Below, piece by piece: positions 26,156 through 33,760 of a stretch of 64,000 nt of DNA (positions are counted from its first letter, which is position 1; every line of letters starts with the position of its first letter). The position numbers and the translations under genes were made by a program. The stretch is from Poriferisodalis sp963663635 (GTDB lineage: Bacteria; Actinomycetota; Acidimicrobiia; Acidimicrobiales; Poriferisodalaceae), in assembly GCA_963663635.2 (NCBI GenBank), contig CAXXMY010000005.1, forward strand, positions 1 to 64,000. The letters are read 5' to 3'. The notes under the pieces are model-generated. The model was not told the DNA's origin. It saw only the letters and a program-made list of their open reading frames with translations, and did no database searches.

Positions 26156-27040
26156 GTGATCGTCAGTTGCGGGGAGGCGCTTGTCGATCTGGTGCCCGAT
26201 GCAGTGCCGGGTGGCGGGCCGCTCAACGTGGCGGTGGCGGCGGCACGGCTCGGGGCTCCGAGCGCCTTCGTGGGGCGGGTGTCAACAGATGTCTCTGGCG
26301 AGCTGATCTGGGCGCACCTTGAAGGCAACCAGGTCGACGTGCGCGCCTGCCAGCGTGGACCCGAGCCGACCGCACGCGCAATCATCGAGCACACACCGAA
26401 GCTGAGGTTCCGCTTCGAGGGCGACGACACCGCTGACACCTGTCTCGATGAGGTGAATCTGGCAGCGCTGGGTTCCGGGCCGCACATCGTGCACGGCGGC
26501 ACGCTGGGGATGTTCCGTGGGCGCACTGCCGATGTTCTGGCATCGCTCGTCTCCCAACACGACGGCGTGGTGTCGCTCGATCCGAACGTACGACCACAGG
26601 TCATCGACGATCGAGCCCGCTGGGATCACTACCACCAGCGCTGGTTAGCGGCGGCGTCGCTGTATCGGGCATCCGACGAAGATCTCGACTGGATCTGGCC
26701 AGGCCGTCCAGCTGAGGAGTGCGCAGCAGCGTTGCTGTCGGGGCGTCCGGCGGCAGTCATCGTCACTCGCGGTGCACAGCGCACCACGATCTACACGGCA
26801 TCAGGCGAGGTTCACGTGCCCCCTCACCCTGTCGACGTCGTCGACACGGTGAGCGCGGGCGACACCTTCGTCGCCGCCGTGCTGGTGTCACTGTGGGAGC
26901 TGAACACTGCCGGGAATCCAGAAGCAATCACGACGCTGTCCGCGACGGATTGGTCAATAATCGGGCGTACCGCAACCGCTGCGGCAGCTATCACTTGTTG
27001 CCGGATCGGTGCTGATCCTCCGTATCGCCATGAGTTCTGA
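26156..27040 (+). CDS. PfkB-family carbohydrate kinase (fructokinase-like)
   Basis: A 294-residue ribokinase-family sugar kinase. It has the N-terminal substrate motif GGGPLNVAVAAARLGAPSAFVGRVS and the C-terminal ATP/anion-hole motif DTVSAGDTFVAAV, where Asp is the catalytic base. The usual DTxGAGD has Ser in place of the first Gly here, which is tolerated in some members. Fructose is the commonest substrate for this sub-type, but the substrate is not provable. It is flanked by two toxin-antitoxin loci and has no sugar genes nearby. Confidence 0.85.
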   Translation: MIVSCGEALVDLVPDAVPGGGPLNVAVAAARLGAPSAFVGRVSTDVSGELIWAHLEGNQVDVRACQRGPEPTARAIIEHTPKLRFRFEGDDTADTCLDEVNLAALGSGPHIVHGGTLGMFRGRTADVLASLVSQHDGVVSLDPNVRPQVIDDRARWDHYHQRWLAAASLYRASDEDLDWIWPGRPAEECAAALLSGRPAAVIVTRGAQRTTIYTASGEVHVPPHPVDVVDTVSAGDTFVAAVLVSLWELNTAGNPEAITTLSATDWSIIGRTATAAAAITCCRIGADPPYRHEF

Positions 27041-27058
27041 GCAGCCACTGCAGCCCGC

Positions 27059-27094
27059 GTTGACACCAGACAACATGCGTTGTATCGTGTCAAC
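27059..27094 (+). promoter_or_regulatory. Promoter with nested palindromic operator of a toxin-antitoxin locus
   Basis: A perfect -35 TTGACA (27060-27065), a 17-nt spacer and TATCGT (27083-27088) place +1 near 27095, just before the GTG at 27098. The same DNA is a nested palindrome: outer arms gttgacac/gtgtcaac (27059-27066, 27087-27094) and inner arms acaac/gttgt (27070-27074, 27079-27083). The operator covers both promoter boxes, as expected for autorepression. Confidence 0.7.
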
Positions 27095-27097
27095 ACC

Positions 27098-27319
27098 GTG
27101 AGGCGGCGTCGTCCGAACAAGGACGTCGGGGCCGCTCTAGGGAAGCTCGAGGAAGCCGGATGGACCATCACACCGACCGCAACGGGCCGCCGATGGGGCG
27201 TGGCGCGCTGCGAGGAATCCAGCCGAGCAGGCTGCGGGGTTTCGATCTGGTCGACGCCTCGCAACCCGGGCAACCACGCCCGCCAGCTGATTCGCGGAAT
27301 TGACCGATGTCCGCACTGA
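27098..27319 (+). CDS. Small conserved protein, probable toxin of a HicA-like pair
   Basis: A 73-residue basic protein. The core EEAGWTITPTATGRRWGV and the tail SIWSTPRNPGNHARQL, then DRCPH, belong to a small actinobacterial family that I recall next to an HTH partner. The pattern of a WxxxxT core, a GRRWG turn and a final NHARQL helix resembles HicA-type mRNA interferases, but this is inference. The GTG at 27098 follows the palindromic promoter; a TTG at 27080 lies inside the operator. The partner gene follows 36 bp downstream and is broken. Confidence 0.65.
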   Translation: MRRRRPNKDVGAALGKLEEAGWTITPTATGRRWGVARCEESSRAGCGVSIWSTPRNPGNHARQLIRGIDRCPH

Positions 27320-27322
27320 TCC

Positions 27323-27351
27323 ACTCGCATGACTGCAACCGAGAGAACTGC
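27323..27351 (+). repeat. 29-bp direct repeat, copy 1 (copy 2 at 27595-27623)
   Basis: An exact 29-bp sequence beginning actcgcatgactgcaaccga lies just before the antitoxin start and again at 27595-27623 inside the insert. A second shared block, gaagctcgaggaagcc, is at 27142-27157 and 27562-27577. The insert thus looks like a shortened, rearranged copy of toxin-antitoxin DNA. Confidence 0.85.
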
Positions 27352-27355
27352 TGAA

Positions 27356-28090
27356 ATGCCCACATTCACGTTCGCATTGGTTGTCGAGGGTCCTGACCTC
27401 CAGACCGATGAGTTGCGGGCCGTCTCGACGGTCGAGCCACCCGCCCACGACGCCATCCCCGACTCGTTGAACCTGTGGATCATCTCGCGTACGCTATCAC
27501 CGGAGGCGCACGATCCGCTGCAACGCCTGGCCCTCTTCATGGGTCAACCGACGGCGACGATGAAGCTCGAGGAAGCCTCTGATCGGTCGATCCGACTCGC
27601 ATGACTGCAACCGAGAGAACTGCGTCGAACCTCCGATGAGTTGGTCGAGGCGCTGTACGAGGCGGGCTCTCGACAATATCTCGACTTCGACCGGGAAGCT
27701 GACTCTGCTGACGCCGCGGTGTTGTCGGCGGTGAGCGACATCGAATCCGTACACGGACTTGAGGTCCTCCGTGTCGCCGACGCTGGCCTGGTGTCGATGG
27801 CGGATATCGCGCGGCGAGTGGGTCGAACTCGCGAGAGTGTGAGGCTGCTCATCACCGGAGAGCGAGGTCCGGGAGGCTTCCCGCCACCGGTCACGGACCC
27901 TCGGGGCCGCTACCGGTTGTGGAGGCTGTCCGAAGTTGAACGCTGGTTCAAGATCTCATTCGGCGGCGACCACGAATCCCAACAAGGGCATGTCTTCGCT
28001 GCGATCAACGCCGGGCTGGAGCTACGACATCATGCCGCTTACTTGCCCGGCGAGCGTCGGGCAGATTTACGCACCCTCGTGGGCCTCTAG
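27356..28090 (+). pseudogene. HTH antitoxin gene interrupted by a 228-bp insertion
   Basis: The first 20 codons (MPTFTFALVVEGPDLQTDEL) and the region from 27641 (VEALYEAGSRQYLDF and on) are two parts of one protein in the same frame. Between them lies a 228-bp insert flanked by an exact 11-bp direct repeat (ccgatgagttg, 27405-27415 and 27633-27643). The insert is 76 codons long but carries a TGA at 27602-27604. The downstream part has a helix-turn-helix (MADIARRVGRTRESVRLLI) followed by GERGPGGFPPPV. The insert contains scrambled copies of nearby DNA (see repeats). A restart at TTG 27641 could still yield a 149-residue protein lacking the N-terminus. Confidence 0.75.
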
Positions 28091-28381
28091 AGGCCGAGCG
28101 GAACCGCAATTGATGGTGGTAATACCACGACGTGGACACCGAGACCGTGGCCCGAGCGGCCCACCTGCGTTGCGAACAAGAGCGGAAGACGAGTGGCTTT
28201 GCCACGCAGGTCGTCAGCTCTCCGCGCAGCCTGTCGGCCAGCATCCAGTTCCGCGCGAAGCCAACCGTGCCGGCCGAGTTGTTGCTTCGGAGGCGCAAGG
28301 AGCCGCCGCGGTGTTGCAGGTCGGCGTTGCCTCGCCCGAGCAGTGGCATAGAGCCGGGCTGACTCGCTAGCGTTGCGGGCC

Positions 28382-28756
28382 GTGTCCGATCTGTCCGAGC
28401 TGTGGCGGAGCTACCTCACCGTCGCCATCTTCGGCGCCGCGGCAGTCGGTATGGCGGGCGCCATGCTCGGCATCGCCCGGCTCCTCCGGCCGCAGCGGCC
28501 CACACGCCAAAAACTGATGGCATACGAGAGCGGCGTCGACCCCGTCGGCAGCGACTGGGCTCAGAGCCAGATCCGTTACTACGTCTTCGCAGTGCTCTTC
28601 GTGCTCTTCGACGTGGAGGCCGTGTTCATCTTCCCGTGGGCCACGCGGCTTGAGGTGTACGCCCTGTTCGGCCTCGTCGAGATGGCCATCTTCATCTTCA
28701 TCTTGGTGCTCGGTCTCTTCTACGCATGGCGCAAGGGCGTCCTGCGGTGGGTGTGA
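28382..28756 (+). CDS. nuoA: NADH-quinone oxidoreductase subunit A (operon 2)
   Basis: A 124-residue, three-helix subunit of standard length, unlike the extended copy in operon 1. The loop reads LMAYESGVD, with Ser where the quinone-loop Cys of most NuoA proteins (YECG) should be, a real difference from operon 1 (APYECGI). The GTG at 28382 has no strong ribosome site. About 290 bp of non-coding DNA precede it, probably holding the operon-2 promoter. Confidence 0.92.
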   Translation: MSDLSELWRSYLTVAIFGAAAVGMAGAMLGIARLLRPQRPTRQKLMAYESGVDPVGSDWAQSQIRYYVFAVLFVLFDVEAVFIFPWATRLEVYALFGLVEMAIFIFILVLGLFYAWRKGVLRWV

Positions 28757-28777
28757 GGATCTGAGGGGAACATTTCG

Positions 28778-29311
28778 ATGGCACTCGTCGACAGGGTCAA
28801 GCTGCCCAAGCCGCTCTCTTGGCTGCTCAACTTCGGGCGCGCTCGCTCGCTGTGGGTGTACCAGTGGGGCCTCGCCTGCTGCGCGATCGAGATGGGCGCC
28901 GCATTCGGCTCACCTCGCTACGACGTGATGCGCCTCGGCGTCATCCCGTTCCCTGCTAGCCCGCGCCAAGCCGATCTCGTGGTCATCTCAGGCACCGTCA
29001 CCGACAAGATGGCGCCGGTCATCCGACGGCTGTATGAGCAGATGCCTGAGCCGAAGTACGTGATCTCCATGGGCTCATGCGCGAACTGCGGCGGTCCCTA
29101 CTGGGACAGTTACTCGGTGACCAAGGGTGTCGACCAGATCATCCCGGTGGACGTGTACGTGCCGGGATGCCCGCCGCGCCCCGAAGCGCTGCTGGAAGGC
29201 ATCGTGTTGCTGCAGGAGCGCATCCAGCGCGAGGACATAGCCGAGCGCTGGCGGGGCGAACCTCTCGTCGTTCCGGTGCCCGCGGCACGACCAGTCACGG
29301 TGTCGGCGTAG
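28778..29311 (+). CDS. nuoB: NADH-quinone oxidoreductase subunit B (operon 2)
   Basis: A 177-residue subunit with all N2-cluster cysteines (GLACCAIEMGA, MGSCANCGG, YVPGCPPRPEAL). A GAGGGGAA box lies before the ATG. It differs from the operon-1 copy in having the extra Cys of SCANCGG, the form also common in Nuo/Fpo-type complexes without EFG. It is followed 2 nt later by nuoC. Confidence 0.95.
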   Translation: MALVDRVKLPKPLSWLLNFGRARSLWVYQWGLACCAIEMGAAFGSPRYDVMRLGVIPFPASPRQADLVVISGTVTDKMAPVIRRLYEQMPEPKYVISMGSCANCGGPYWDSYSVTKGVDQIIPVDVYVPGCPPRPEALLEGIVLLQERIQREDIAERWRGEPLVVPVPAARPVTVSA

Positions 29312-29313
29312 CC

Positions 29314-30024
29314 ATGGCCGACGACGACGCGCGGGCTGACGACGCGCACGTCGACGAGGCGCGCACCGCGCTCGCGGCCGAGCTGAGCGAACTGCTGGGC
29401 GATGCCTTGGCAGAATCCCACGTCGAGCCCGGTAAGAACGTCTGGCTGCGCGTCGAGTTCGACCGCTGGCACGATGCGATGCAGGCGCTGCGCGACGGCG
29501 GGTTCAACTACTTCGGCTTCCTGTCGGCAATCGACTGGTCTGACGCTCCCGAAGGCCGCTACGAGGACACCGAATTCGACGGCACGCTTGACGATGATGC
29601 GTCGAGCGCCACAGCCGAGCAGACCGTGCGACACGGAGGCGGCGAAACTCGCTTCGAGCTCATCGCGCACTTGCACGCGCCGACCCGCCACGAGGCGGTC
29701 ATCGTCAAATCCGACATTCCCGACATCGACGGCGTTCCGGCCACCGTGCGCACGATCACCGACGTGTTCGCTGGTGCCGACTGGCATGAGCGCGAAGCCC
29801 ACGAGATGTTCGGCATCAGCTTCGAGGGTCATCCCAACTTGGCACACATCTACCTGCCGACCGAGTTCGAGGGCCACCCGCTCCGCAAGGACTTCCCGTT
29901 GCTGGCTCGGGCCGTGAAGCCCTGGCCCGGCGTCGTGGACATCGAGGAAATCCCGCCCGAGCTCGAAGCCCAGCTCGAGGCCGAGGTGATGGCCGCATTC
30001 GAAGCCTCAGGTGAAGCTGGATGA
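29314..30024 (+). CDS. nuoC: NADH-quinone oxidoreductase subunit C (operon 2)
   Basis: A 236-residue 30-kDa-type subunit. The signature ADWHEREAHEMFGISFEGHPN and LPTEFEGHPLRKDFPL is complete. It is longer than the operon-1 copy through an acidic insert (SDAPEGRYEDTEFDGTLDDDASSAT, about residues 80-105) and an acidic C-terminus after the signature. It overlaps nuoD by 4 nt. Confidence 0.94.
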   Translation: MADDDARADDAHVDEARTALAAELSELLGDALAESHVEPGKNVWLRVEFDRWHDAMQALRDGGFNYFGFLSAIDWSDAPEGRYEDTEFDGTLDDDASSATAEQTVRHGGGETRFELIAHLHAPTRHEAVIVKSDIPDIDGVPATVRTITDVFAGADWHEREAHEMFGISFEGHPNLAHIYLPTEFEGHPLRKDFPLLARAVKPWPGVVDIEEIPPELEAQLEAEVMAAFEASGEAG

Positions 30025-31202
30025 GCCGATCCTCTGCAGCCGAACTGCGCTCTCAGGCGGCCTACGTCGCCGCGCAAGCGGCCGATGCCCGCGTCAAAGT
30101 CGAGCTCGACACCGGCGACATGCTGCTCAACATCGGACCGCAGCACCCTGCCACGCACGGTACGTTGCGCATCGCCTGCCAGCTCGACGGCGAACAGGTC
30201 ATCACGGCCGATCCGATCATGGGCTACATGCACCGCGGCTACGAGAAGCTGTGCGAGGTCCGCACCTACCCGCAGTGCACCACGCTCATCAACCGCATCG
30301 ACTGGCTGGGCAGCTTCGCCAACGAGGTGCCGTTCATCCTCGCTGCCGAGCAGCTCATGGGGGTGGAGGCGCCGCCCCGAGCCCAGTGGATCCGCACGAT
30401 CCTGTTCGAGCTGAGCCGCATCGCCAACGTGTCGCTGTTCTTGGGCGACATGGGCATGCAGGTGGGCGCGCTCACTCCGGTGTTCTTCGCTTTCCGTGAC
30501 CGCGAGCGCGTGCTCAACCAGATCGAAGAGGTCACCGGCGGACGCTTTCACCCCAACTTCGACCGCATCGGCGGCCTGAAGGACGACCTGCCGCGTGGCT
30601 GGATCGCCGAGACGCACGCCGTGATGGCCAAGATGCGCGAATTCTGCGACGAGATGGAAGACCTGCTCGTCGGCAACGAGATCTTCCAAGCACGCTGCCG
30701 CGGCGTCGGCGTGATCCCGTCGGACGTGGCGCTGAACTACGGCCTGTCAGGTGCCAACCTGCGCGCCAGCGGGGTCGACTGGGACCTGCGCCGCGACGCC
30801 AACCCCGGCCTGGCCTGGGATCAGGTGGATTGGCGAGTGTGGACGCACCCTGACGGTGACTCCTTCGCGCGCTACTGGGTGCGCCTGCAGGAGACCCGCG
30901 AGGCCACCCGCATCGTCGACAAGCTGCTCGAGGGCATTCCGTCGGGGCCGATCATGGCCAAGGTGCCGCTGATCATCAAGGTGCCCGCCGGCGAGGCCTA
31001 TGTCTCCACCGAGAACCCGCTCGGCGAGATGGGCTATTACGTGGTGTCCAAGGGCGGGCTGGGACCGTTCCGGGTGAAGATCCGCACGCCCAGCTTCAAC
31101 AACGTCTCGGTTGTGCCCTGGGTGATGCGCGGCACCTACGTGCCCGACATCATCACCATTTTGGGCTCGCTGTACTTCATCCTCGGGGACATCGACCGGT
31201 GA
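30021..31202 (+). CDS. nuoD: NADH-quinone oxidoreductase subunit D (operon 2)
   Basis: A 393-residue 49-kDa-type subunit with IGPQHPATHGTLRI and the C-terminal GDIDR. At the position of mammalian NDUFS2 Arg85 it has Arg72 (MHRGYEK), whereas operon 1 has Thr. In mammals that Arg is dimethylated by NDUFAF7, and a relative of NDUFAF7 is coded at the end of this operon. It lacks the long N-terminal extension of operon-1 NuoD. It overlaps nuoH by 4 nt. Confidence 0.95.
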   Translation: MSRSSAAELRSQAAYVAAQAADARVKVELDTGDMLLNIGPQHPATHGTLRIACQLDGEQVITADPIMGYMHRGYEKLCEVRTYPQCTTLINRIDWLGSFANEVPFILAAEQLMGVEAPPRAQWIRTILFELSRIANVSLFLGDMGMQVGALTPVFFAFRDRERVLNQIEEVTGGRFHPNFDRIGGLKDDLPRGWIAETHAVMAKMREFCDEMEDLLVGNEIFQARCRGVGVIPSDVALNYGLSGANLRASGVDWDLRRDANPGLAWDQVDWRVWTHPDGDSFARYWVRLQETREATRIVDKLLEGIPSGPIMAKVPLIIKVPAGEAYVSTENPLGEMGYYVVSKGGLGPFRVKIRTPSFNNVSVVPWVMRGTYVPDIITILGSLYFILGDIDR

Positions 31203-32275
31203 GCCCAGATCTATTGAGTACTGAACTATTGAGTACTGGTCTCGATGCTGGAGAGCTCTTGGGGCTGGCCTACTGGGCCCAGACCAGCATCAAGCTGGGC
31301 ATTGCGCTGGTCATCATCCCGACGGCCTCGCTCATCTTGGTCTACCTCTTCCTGTTCAAGATGATGGCGTTCATGCAGAGCCGGCTCGGGCCCAACGACA
31401 CCGGCCCCTACGGCTCGCTGCAGCTCATTGCCGACGCAGTGAAGTTCCTCCAGAAGGAGGACATCAATCCCGCCACTGCCGACCGGCGCGTCTTCCGATT
31501 GGCGCCAGTGGTGGTGCTGGCCTCCACGTTCCTGCTTTACGTCGTGCTGCCCACAGGCCCCAACGCAGTGGTCGAAGAGCTCGACACAGGGATCTTCTAC
31601 GCGATGGCGGTCTCGTCGCTGTCGGTGCTGGGCATCCTCATGGCGGGCTGGGCATCGGCCAACAAGTACGCGCTGCTCGGCGGGCTGCGAGCCGCCGGTC
31701 AGCTGATCGCCTACGAACTGCCGTTGATCCTCGCCGTCATGGGCGTGGTCATCCAGGCCGAATCGCTCAACCTGCAAACGATCGTCAAGGCCCAGGCCAC
31801 GGGCGACATCTTCGGCATCGGCATCTTCGGCAACCCGTTCATTCTCACCCAGTTCGCCGGCTTCGTCATCTTCATGATCGCCGCGCAGGCCGAGCTGACA
31901 CAGACCCCGTTCGACATGCCCGTTGCAGAGACCGAACTCGTCGGCGGCTTCCATGTCGAGTACACGGGTTTTCGCTTCCTGCTGTTCTTCATGGCCGAGT
32001 TCGGCACCGCGTTTGCGTTCGCGGCGCTCGCATCGGTGTTGTTCCTAGGCGGATGGTGGATCCCGGGCTTCGCCGTCGACGCACCGATCCTGAACGTGCT
32101 CGGCCCCGTCGTGATGCTGGGCAAGATCCTGCTGGTGTCGCTGTTCATCTTCTGGATCCGGTTCACGTATCCGCGGCTGCGAGAGGACCAGCTGCAGAAG
32201 TTCGCGTGGAAACTGCTCATCCCGCTGTCACTGGCGAACATCGTTCTCACCGGAATCTTCAAGGTCGTGTTTTGA
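31199..32275 (+). CDS. nuoH: NADH-quinone oxidoreductase subunit H (operon 2)
   Basis: A 358-residue membrane subunit. Motifs FMQSRLGPNDTGPYGSLQ, ADAVKFLQKEDI and ELTQTPFDMPVAETELVGGF are present. The N-terminus contains a 15-nt tandem duplication giving LLSTELLSTGL. In the sequence that is ERKL-MQYRIGPN in operon 1, this copy has a shortened KMMAFMQSRLGPN. It follows nuoD directly because EFG are missing. Confidence 0.95.
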   Translation: MSPDLLSTELLSTGLDAGELLGLAYWAQTSIKLGIALVIIPTASLILVYLFLFKMMAFMQSRLGPNDTGPYGSLQLIADAVKFLQKEDINPATADRRVFRLAPVVVLASTFLLYVVLPTGPNAVVEELDTGIFYAMAVSSLSVLGILMAGWASANKYALLGGLRAAGQLIAYELPLILAVMGVVIQAESLNLQTIVKAQATGDIFGIGIFGNPFILTQFAGFVIFMIAAQAELTQTPFDMPVAETELVGGFHVEYTGFRFLLFFMAEFGTAFAFAALASVLFLGGWWIPGFAVDAPILNVLGPVVMLGKILLVSLFIFWIRFTYPRLREDQLQKFAWKLLIPLSLANIVLTGIFKVVF

Positions 32276-32276
32276 G

Positions 32277-32927
32277 ATGCCACAACTCCCAGGCTTGATC
32301 AAAGGACTCGGCGTCACGGGCAAGACCGCCCTGCGCACCCTGTTCCCCAAGCGCGGCTGGCGCACGCTGATCCCTGCCCCGCAGAAGGGCGCGGTGACCG
32401 TCCAGTACCCGCACGAGAAGGAAGCACCGCCCGACCGTGCCCGCGGTGTCATCGCGCTGCACGAGGAGAACTGCACGGCATGCATGCTGTGTTCGCGGTC
32501 ATGCCCGGATTGGTGCATCTACATCGAGGGGCACAAAGTCAAGGCGCCGCCGCGCCGTGCGGGCGGCAAGGCCCGCACGGTCAACTTCATCGACCGGTTC
32601 GACATCGACTACGCGCTGTGCATGTACTGCGGCATCTGCGTCGACGTCTGCCCGTTCGACGCACTGTTCTGGACGCCTGAGTACGAATACTCCGAGCCCA
32701 GCATCGCCGACTTGCTGCATGACCGCATCCGCCTCGGCGAGTGGATGGAGACCGTGCCGGCCTTCCTGGCCTACGAGCCCGGGTCGGAGCAGAAAGTCCT
32801 CGACGTGCCCTCCTTCGGACCCGATGACATGGCGCCCGCGCGCAAGCTCGGTGCCGACGATGCAGTGCCGGCGCGCAAGCTGGGCGCCGATGATGCAGTG
32901 CCCGCCGGCGCCGAGACGAACGGGTAG
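32277..32927 (+). CDS. nuoI: NADH-quinone oxidoreductase subunit I (operon 2)
   Basis: A 216-residue two-cluster subunit with CTACMLCSRSCP and CMYCGICVDVCP. In complexes without NuoEFG this subunit is the probable docking point for ferredoxin. The C-terminal tail contains a 36-nt tandem duplication (PARKLGADDAV twice), matching the pattern of extra repeats at the ends of other nuo genes here. Confidence 0.95.
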   Translation: MPQLPGLIKGLGVTGKTALRTLFPKRGWRTLIPAPQKGAVTVQYPHEKEAPPDRARGVIALHEENCTACMLCSRSCPDWCIYIEGHKVKAPPRRAGGKARTVNFIDRFDIDYALCMYCGICVDVCPFDALFWTPEYEYSEPSIADLLHDRIRLGEWMETVPAFLAYEPGSEQKVLDVPSFGPDDMAPARKLGADDAVPARKLGADDAVPAGAETNG

Positions 32928-32937
32928 GGCTGCCGGG

Positions 32938-33432
32938 ATGATCGCGCAGAACATTGCCTTCGGCATCATCGCGGCAGTTGTCGTGCTGGCCGCGGTCGGC
33001 ATGGTGACGACGCGCAACATCGTGCACGCGGCCCTGTTCCTCGTAGCGGTGCTGGGCGGGCTGGGCGCGCAGTATGTGCTGCTCACCGCCGAGTTCATCG
33101 CCACGACACAGGTGCTCGTTTACATCGGCGCAGTGACGGTGTTGTTCTTGTTCGGCATCATGCTCACCCGAGCGCCAATAGGGCGAATGGCCCAGATGAC
33201 CGGCGCATCGTGGCCGGTCGCTGCCATCTCCGCCGTGGCGCTCGGCGGCGTGGTGGTCTACGCCGTGCTCAATGAGTTCGGCAGCGACCTGTTACGCGAC
33301 GACGGTCAGGTCTTCCGGACAGCGGACGTGGGGGACTCGGTCTTTTCGCAATACATCATCCCGTTCGAGGCCGTCTCAGTCCTGCTGCTCGCAGCGCTGA
33401 TCGGCGCCGTGGTGCTGGCGCGTCGGGACTGA
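32938..33432 (+). CDS. nuoJ: NADH-quinone oxidoreductase subunit J (operon 2)
   Basis: A 164-residue five-helix subunit with the conserved third helix QVLVYIGAVTVLFLFGIMLT. It lies 10 bp after nuoI and 18 bp before nuoK. It is 28 residues shorter than the operon-1 copy, mainly in the loop before the last helix. Confidence 0.93.
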   Translation: MIAQNIAFGIIAAVVVLAAVGMVTTRNIVHAALFLVAVLGGLGAQYVLLTAEFIATTQVLVYIGAVTVLFLFGIMLTRAPIGRMAQMTGASWPVAAISAVALGGVVVYAVLNEFGSDLLRDDGQVFRTADVGDSVFSQYIIPFEAVSVLLLAALIGAVVLARRD

Positions 33433-33450
33433 CGCGAACGAGGTGACCAC

Positions 33451-33750
33451 GTGTTGTTGAACCAGTTCCTGCTGCTTGGAGCCGTGTTGTTCTCCGTGGG
33501 CGTTTATGGCGTGCTGGCTCGTCGCAACGGCGTGATGGTGCTGATGTCCATCGAGCTGATGCTGAACGCAGTGAACCTCAACCTCGTGGCTTTCGGGGTG
33601 CAGCACAACGTGGTGTCGGGGCAGGTGTTCGCCCTGTTCATCATTGCGGTGGCGGCCGCGGAGGTCGGCGTGGGCCTGGCCATCGTGCTGCTGCTGTACC
33701 GCAACCGCAAATCGATCGCGGTCGATGAGTTCGACCTCATGAAGGGCTGA
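33451..33750 (+). CDS. nuoK: NADH-quinone oxidoreductase subunit K (operon 2)
   Basis: A 99-residue, three-helix subunit. The proton-path glutamates in VLMSIELMLNAVNLNLV and AAAEVGVGLAIV are present. The GTG at 33451 follows gacgcgaacgaggtgacc, with gaggtg as a possible ribosome site. nuoL starts 10 nt downstream. Confidence 0.94.
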   Translation: MLLNQFLLLGAVLFSVGVYGVLARRNGVMVLMSIELMLNAVNLNLVAFGVQHNVVSGQVFALFIIAVAAAEVGVGLAIVLLLYRNRKSIAVDEFDLMKG

Positions 33751-33760
33751 GCGGACGCCC

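Noticed and set aside
28091..28372. Possible RNA gene or riboswitch before nuoA2
   Set aside because: No conserved aptamer or tRNA-like fold could be recognised; only a probable promoter region.
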